A stretch of 12,327 nucleotides of DNA, from assembly GCA_947632255.1 (NCBI GenBank), contig CANROL010000018.1, positions 1 to 12,327 of the forward strand. Direction: 5' to 3'. Source of the stretch: an uncultured Bacilli bacterium (lineage in GTDB: Bacteria > Bacillota_I > Bacilli_A > RF39 > UBA660). Below the pieces are notes generated by a model. The model was given only the letters and a program-made list of their open reading frames with translations. It was not told where the DNA came from and ran no database searches. Position 1 is the first letter of the stretch, and each line of letters begins with the position of its first letter. The position numbers and the translations under genes are program-made. Below, one piece after another: positions 9,092 to 12,327 of the stretch.

Positions 9092-11058
9092 AATTTGTAA
9101 CATTAAAATCTTTCGATAAAAAGAAACTATTAATACCAACTTTAATAATAACTAGTTTAATATTAGTCGTAACTTTATTTGTAAGTCATGCGGAATTTAC
9201 ATCAACCGATCATGTAACAATTGTAGATGGAGTAATAAACTATACCCCATATGACTTTAAAGTAATGGCTATGTATATTCAACAAAATAGTTGTATAGAT
9301 ACTAATAATAAAAATTGTTATCAAGAAGTAGAAGCTATGCCAAGTAAAGGATATACTATAAATGAAACAAAGAGCTATTGTTTTATAAATAATGAAAATG
9401 AAAAAATAACAGGAAAAGTATATACCAATAGTGATGGGGAACACATCATTAAAGATTTAGAAAAAAGAAGTAAATGTATAATCTATTTTGATGCTATACC
9501 AGGATATTATGGAACAGAAGAAAATCCTATTATTATAAACAGTATAAATGATTTAGTAGAATTAAGTAATTCTGTAAACTCAGGAAACACCTATGAAGGA
9601 TTATATATAAAACTAGAAAAAGATTTAGATTTTCAAAAAGATGCAGATTATGAAGATGTAAGTATAAAGAATGCTCAAATAAGTGGAAGTGGTTTTACAA
9701 CAATTGGTTCTAATAGCTATCCTTTTATGGGAACTTTTGATGGTAATAATCACATAATAAACAGCCTTTATATTAATTATCAGCAAACTGATAAAGAAGT
9801 GGCTTTATTTGGCTTTGTCAACAATGGTACAATTAAAAATATTACTGTATCAGGTAATGTGACCGCTACAAATTTCCAAGCTTCTGGAATTATTTATCGT
9901 GCTACGAATAGTGTTATTGAAAATGTTATTAATAAAATAAATGTTAATGGTGCTGTTTCAAATAGCACCAATGGGGGAATAATTGGTGAAGCTCGTAGTA
10001 ATGTGATAGTCACAAATAGTTCTAATTATGGTAATATTCAAGATTCTAATAATATAGGTGGCATTGTAGGAATTGTTGCTGATAATACAACTTTAAAAAT
10101 AGATAATTGCCATAATTATGGAACCTTAACTCAAACATTAGGAGGAGGGTATATAGGAGGTTTAATAGGTAGAGATAATGGATCATTATCGAAAATAATT
10201 GTAACAAATTCTCATAATGCAGGTGAAATTATTTCTAATAATGAAATAGAAAGAGCCATAAATTTAGGTGGCATAATTGGCCGTAGTTATGGTTCTATAA
10301 CAATTGATAATAGTTATAATTCAGGTAATATAATTAATAATAAAAAGACATATGAAGCCAATCAAAGTTTATCATTGGGAGGATTAATTGGCAATAATAA
10401 TACATATGAAGGAAAATCAGCCATTGCTGTTATAACAAATTCTTATAACACCGGTTCCATATCTGGTGGCAATAGAGTAGGAGGCTTAATAGGGTGTAAT
10501 ACTGAAAATGCTGTTGCTATAATAGATGGGTCAACTAATCACGGAAAAATCAGTAGTGATGTAATTGCGGGAACCAATGCCTCTGTTGCTGGGGGATTAG
10601 TAGGTTATAATAATAATTCTAATATTTATATTTTAAATTCATATAATACTGGTAATATTAGTAATCCCACATCTAATTCATATGGTATAAATTCTGTTGA
10701 AAATACAGTTAATATAATAAATAATGTTTATAATATTGGAACTTTAGAAGGTAAAACTAAATATGAATTAGGTTTTATTAATTCAGATATGACTTATAGT
10801 ATAAATAACTTTTACTATAAAAATGATTCAGGAATAAAGGGAAGCAATATAACTGATAATGAAATAATAGGTATGTCATCAACAGAAATGACAAATAAAA
10901 CATTTACAGATACATTAAATAATAATATAAATAGCATTAACTTAAGTGAAATATTTAAAGATGAAAGTAATGAAGTAAAAGAAATAATAAATAACATAAA
11001 ATTAATAGATTGGATTCAAAGTGAAGAAGGATATCCGGTTTTAAATTATAAAAATTAA
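9088..11058 (+). CDS. GLUG-repeat surface protein C, coupled to the G-tract leader
   Basis: A 656-residue paralogue of B. It starts MKFVTLKSFDKKK at ATG 9088, 8 bases after GAGGTG, and its TGA-ATG overlap with the leader implies coupling. Hydrophobic signal/membrane segment at about 14-32 ending VSHA-EF, cysteines at 69, 77, 98 and 130, and the NTYEG...GFTTIG...FDGNN segment. The central part has about eight GLUG-type repeats (NSYNxGxI with GGxIG) whose order and sequence differ from B; the last 80 or so residues are nearly identical to B again (ending EEGYPVLNYKN). There is no C-terminal anchor. Unlike B, the protein-coding frame does not contain the G tract, so tract length should modulate rather than abolish expression. 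Isoleucine codons change from mostly ATA to mostly ATT after about 9700, suggesting a swapped-in centre. Confidence 0.87.
   Translation: MKFVTLKSFDKKKLLIPTLIITSLILVVTLFVSHAEFTSTDHVTIVDGVINYTPYDFKVMAMYIQQNSCIDTNNKNCYQEVEAMPSKGYTINETKSYCFINNENEKITGKVYTNSDGEHIIKDLEKRSKCIIYFDAIPGYYGTEENPIIINSINDLVELSNSVNSGNTYEGLYIKLEKDLDFQKDADYEDVSIKNAQISGSGFTTIGSNSYPFMGTFDGNNHIINSLYINYQQTDKEVALFGFVNNGTIKNITVSGNVTATNFQASGIIYRATNSVIENVINKINVNGAVSNSTNGGIIGEARSNVIVTNSSNYGNIQDSNNIGGIVGIVADNTTLKIDNCHNYGTLTQTLGGGYIGGLIGRDNGSLSKIIVTNSHNAGEIISNNEIERAINLGGIIGRSYGSITIDNSYNSGNIINNKKTYEANQSLSLGGLIGNNNTYEGKSAIAVITNSYNTGSISGGNRVGGLIGCNTENAVAIIDGSTNHGKISSDVIAGTNASVAGGLVGYNNNSNIYILNSYNTGNISNPTSNSYGINSVENTVNIINNVYNIGTLEGKTKYELGFINSDMTYSINNFYYKNDSGIKGSNITDNEIIGMSSTEMTNKTFTDTLNNNINSINLSEIFKDESNEVKEIINNIKLIDWIQSEEGYPVLNYKN
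9241..9665. repeat. N-terminal constant block shared with gene B (425 bp)
   Basis: Second copy of 6900-7324, with no mismatch found. The next base (9666) differs, and similarity falls away completely after GFTTIG near 9700. Confidence 0.85.
10816..10990. repeat. C-terminal constant block shared with gene B (175 bp)
   Basis: Second copy of 8649-8823, with no mismatch found. Upstream of 10816 the two genes are unrelated at base level until the N-terminal block. Confidence 0.83.
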
Positions 11059-11094
11059 AAATAACGAAAATTAAAATTAATATGCAAAAAATAC

Positions 11095-11124
11095 TTGACT
11101 TTTCATATACTATAATGTTATATT
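11095..11124 (+). promoter_or_regulatory. Promoter of the str operon (rpsL-rpsG-fusA)
   Basis: TTGACT (11095-11100), then TATATT (11119-11124) after 18 bases, preceded by TGT. A perfect TATAAT at 11111-11116 is too close to this -35 to be its partner. It lies 37 bases after the stop of C, with no terminator visible between, so some read-through from C is possible. Confidence 0.65.
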
Positions 11125-11137
11125 ATTTGTACATTTT

Positions 11138-11201
11138 AAATTTAGGTTCTGCCTTGGTAGAACTTAATTTAATAGGAATTATGATACACCAGGATGTGTG
11201 T
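11138..11201 (+). promoter_or_regulatory. Structured 5' leader of rpsL (two hairpins)
   Basis: 11138-11150 pairs with 11159-11170 (core AGGTTCT with AGAACTT, one G-T wobble, one mismatch further out) around an 8-base loop. A smaller hairpin, ATACAC (11184-11189) with GTGTGT (11196-11201), precedes the AGGAGG ribosome site (11206-11211). Ribosomal operons are commonly autoregulated through leader structures, but I do not recognise a named element here. Confidence 0.45.
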
Positions 11202-11219
11202 TAATAGGAGGAGGAAATT

Positions 11220-11630
11220 ATGCCAACAATTAATCAACTTGTAAAGAAGAACAGAAAAAGTAAAACTAAAAAGAGTAAATCTCCAGTTTTAAATGTCGGT
11301 TATAATGCTATGACTAGACATCAAACTGATACAAAAGGACCTCAAAAACGTGGAGTTTGTACTCGTGTTGGAACTAAGACACCAAAGAAGCCTAACTCAG
11401 CTTTAAGAAAATATGCTCGTGTAAGACTTTCTAATGGTAAAGAAGTAGATTGCTATATTCCAGGTGAAGGACACAATTTACAAGAACACAGTGTTGTTTT
11501 AGTAAGAGGCGGTCGTGTTAAAGACTTAATCGGTGTTCGTTATCACATTGTAAGAGGTACACTTGATACTCAAGGAGTAAACAATCGTAAACAAGGTCGT
11601 AGTAAATATGGTACTAAAAGACCTAAATAA
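11220..11630 (+). CDS. rpsL: 30S ribosomal protein S12
   Basis: A 136-residue small-subunit protein that forms part of the decoding centre and the streptomycin pocket. Family blocks are clear: PTINQLVKK at the start, PQKRGVCTRVGTKTPKKPNSALRK (41-64), GEGHNLQEHSVVLVRGGRVKDL (82-103) and the ending RSKYGTKRPK. Lys56 and Lys101 correspond to E. coli Lys43 and Lys88 and are wild type; Asp102 is the usual methylthiolation site. Odd: Ile104 (ATC) stands where E. coli and B. subtilis have Pro (E. coli Pro91) in VKDLPGVRYH. The start at 11220 is fixed by AGGAGG 8 bases upstream. Two TAA stops occur in tandem (11628-11633). First gene of the str operon, 20 bases before rpsG. Confidence 0.98.
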   Translation: MPTINQLVKKNRKSKTKKSKSPVLNVGYNAMTRHQTDTKGPQKRGVCTRVGTKTPKKPNSALRKYARVRLSNGKEVDCYIPGEGHNLQEHSVVLVRGGRVKDLIGVRYHIVRGTLDTQGVNNRKQGRSKYGTKRPK

Positions 11631-11650
11631 TAAAGAAAGGAGATTTAATT

Positions 11651-12118
11651 ATGCGTAAAAGACGTGCAATAAAAAGAGATGTTTTACCAGATCCAATATA
11701 TAATTCAAAAACAGTTACTAAATTAATAAACCGCATTATGAAAAGTGGTAAAAAAGGTACTGCGGAAAAGATTTTATATGAAGCTTTTGATATTATCAAA
11801 GAAAAAACTGGTAAAGATCCAATGGAAGTATATAATCAAGCTTTAGAAAATGTTAAGCCTGCTTTAGAAGTTAAATCCCGTCGGGTAGGTGGTTCTAACT
11901 ACCAAGTACCAATGGAAGTAACTGATGAACGTGCTCAAACTTTAGCACTTCGTTGGATAGTAAATTATGCAAAAACAAGAAATGGAAAGGGTATGGCCAT
12001 TAATTTAGCAAATGAACTTATTGATGCTGCAAATGGAGTTGGTGGCGCAGTTAAGAAACGCGAAGATACTCATAAAATGGCTGAAGCAAATAAAGCATTT
12101 GCTCATTATAGATGGTAG
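11651..12118 (+). CDS. rpsG: 30S ribosomal protein S7
   Basis: A 155-residue protein of normal family length that nucleates assembly of the 30S head by binding the 3' domain of 16S rRNA. Recognised by MRKRRAIKRDVLPDPIYNS at the start, the KSRRVGGSNYQVPMEV block (75-90), RWIVNYA and the ending KAFAHYRW. AGGAG (11638-11642) stands 8 bases before the ATG. In other bacteria S7 represses its own operon by binding the rpsL-rpsG region; the gap here is only 20 bases, so any such site would have to be small. The TAG stop lies 6 bases before fusA. Confidence 0.98.
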   Translation: MRKRRAIKRDVLPDPIYNSKTVTKLINRIMKSGKKGTAEKILYEAFDIIKEKTGKDPMEVYNQALENVKPALEVKSRRVGGSNYQVPMEVTDERAQTLALRWIVNYAKTRNGKGMAINLANELIDAANGVGGAVKKREDTHKMAEANKAFAHYRW

Positions 12119-12124
12119 TTTATT

Positions 12125-12327
12125 ATGGCAAGAGATGTTAGTTTAGATAAAATAAGAAATATTGGTATCATGGCTCATATTGATGCCGGTAAAACAACAT
12201 TTACAGAAAGAGTTTTATTCCATACTGGAATAACTCATAAAATTGGGGAAACTCATGATGGAGAATCCCAAATGGACTGGATGGATCAAGAAAAAGAAAG
12301 AGGTATCACAATTACTAGTGCCGCAAC
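12125..12327 (+). CDS. fusA: Elongation factor G, 5' end only
   Basis: The first 67 codons of translation elongation factor G, the GTPase that drives ribosomal translocation; the gene runs off the end of the window. Visible are the G1/P-loop AHIDAGKTT and the switch region with GETHDGESQMDWMDQEKERGITITS, which is the EF-G form rather than that of TetM-type ribosome protection proteins. The start is ATG 12125, 6 bases after the rpsG stop, with only a weak GATGG upstream, so translation is probably coupled to rpsG. The order rpsL-rpsG-fusA is the standard str operon. Confidence 0.96.
   Translation, partial: MARDVSLDKIRNIGIMAHIDAGKTTFTERVLFHTGITHKIGETHDGESQMDWMDQEKERGITITSAA

Noticed and set aside
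6861..9444. Two nearly identical 80-codon minus-strand frames (6861-7103 and 9202-9444)
   Set aside because: Their similarity simply mirrors the duplicated constant block of B and C on the plus strand; there is no sign of independent coding constraint.
4199..11058. CRISPR array or tRNA genes in the repeat-rich region
   Set aside because: The repeats are in-frame protein repeats with diverged bases, not regular identical repeats with spacers; no cloverleaf was seen.
12125..12327. Tetracycline-resistance ribosome protection protein instead of EF-G
   Set aside because: The QMDWMDQEKERGITITSA segment and the rpsL-rpsG context are those of EF-G.

Overview
The window looks like chromosomal DNA from a low-GC, Firmicutes-type (Bacilli-like) bacterium, probably an uncultured gut lineage. 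The bases are strongly AT-rich, the S12, S7 and EF-G proteins are Bacilli-like, Shine-Dalgarno sites are purine-rich AGGAG types, and every tryptophan codon I checked is TGG, so TGA reads as stop rather than Trp. The species assignment is inference.

Layout: (1) 8-2566, minus strand, a fused ABC ATPase/FtsX-type permease with a near-consensus promoter. (2) 2846-4022, plus strand, a two-gene cassette (a DUF3800 protein and a small protein that may be a BECR-type RNase). A hairpin ends it, and two imperfect copies of a ~65 bp repeat flank it. (3) 4199-11058, three paralogous large surface or secreted proteins (called A, B and C here). Each has an N-terminal membrane segment and a long GLUG-type beta-helix repeat domain. 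(4) 11095-12327, the start of the str operon: rpsL, rpsG and the 5' end of fusA, with its own promoter.

The main discovery is in region 3. All three surface loci carry the same promoter and 5' UTR, and an uninterrupted run of G (11, 9 and 9 bases) seven codons after the first ATG. Such runs are very unlikely by chance in DNA this AT-rich and are the classic substrate for slipped-strand phase variation. In this assembly A reads out of frame (OFF; stop after 17 codons), although the next frame is open through a signal/membrane segment to the end of the gene. B reads in frame (ON). C has a different arrangement: its G-tract reading frame is a 25-codon leader that ends in an ATGA overlap with a second start codon. 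That second start's Shine-Dalgarno sits in the loop of an 11-bp hairpin which only the 9-G reading frame would translate through. This looks like a phase-variable translational-coupling switch.

B and C share a perfectly identical 425-bp N-terminal block and a perfectly identical 175-bp C-terminal block around very different centres. In A and C, isoleucine codon choice changes abruptly where the repeat domain begins. Together these point to a surface-antigen family diversified by shuffling central cassettes between conserved ends, with each copy switched by its G tract.
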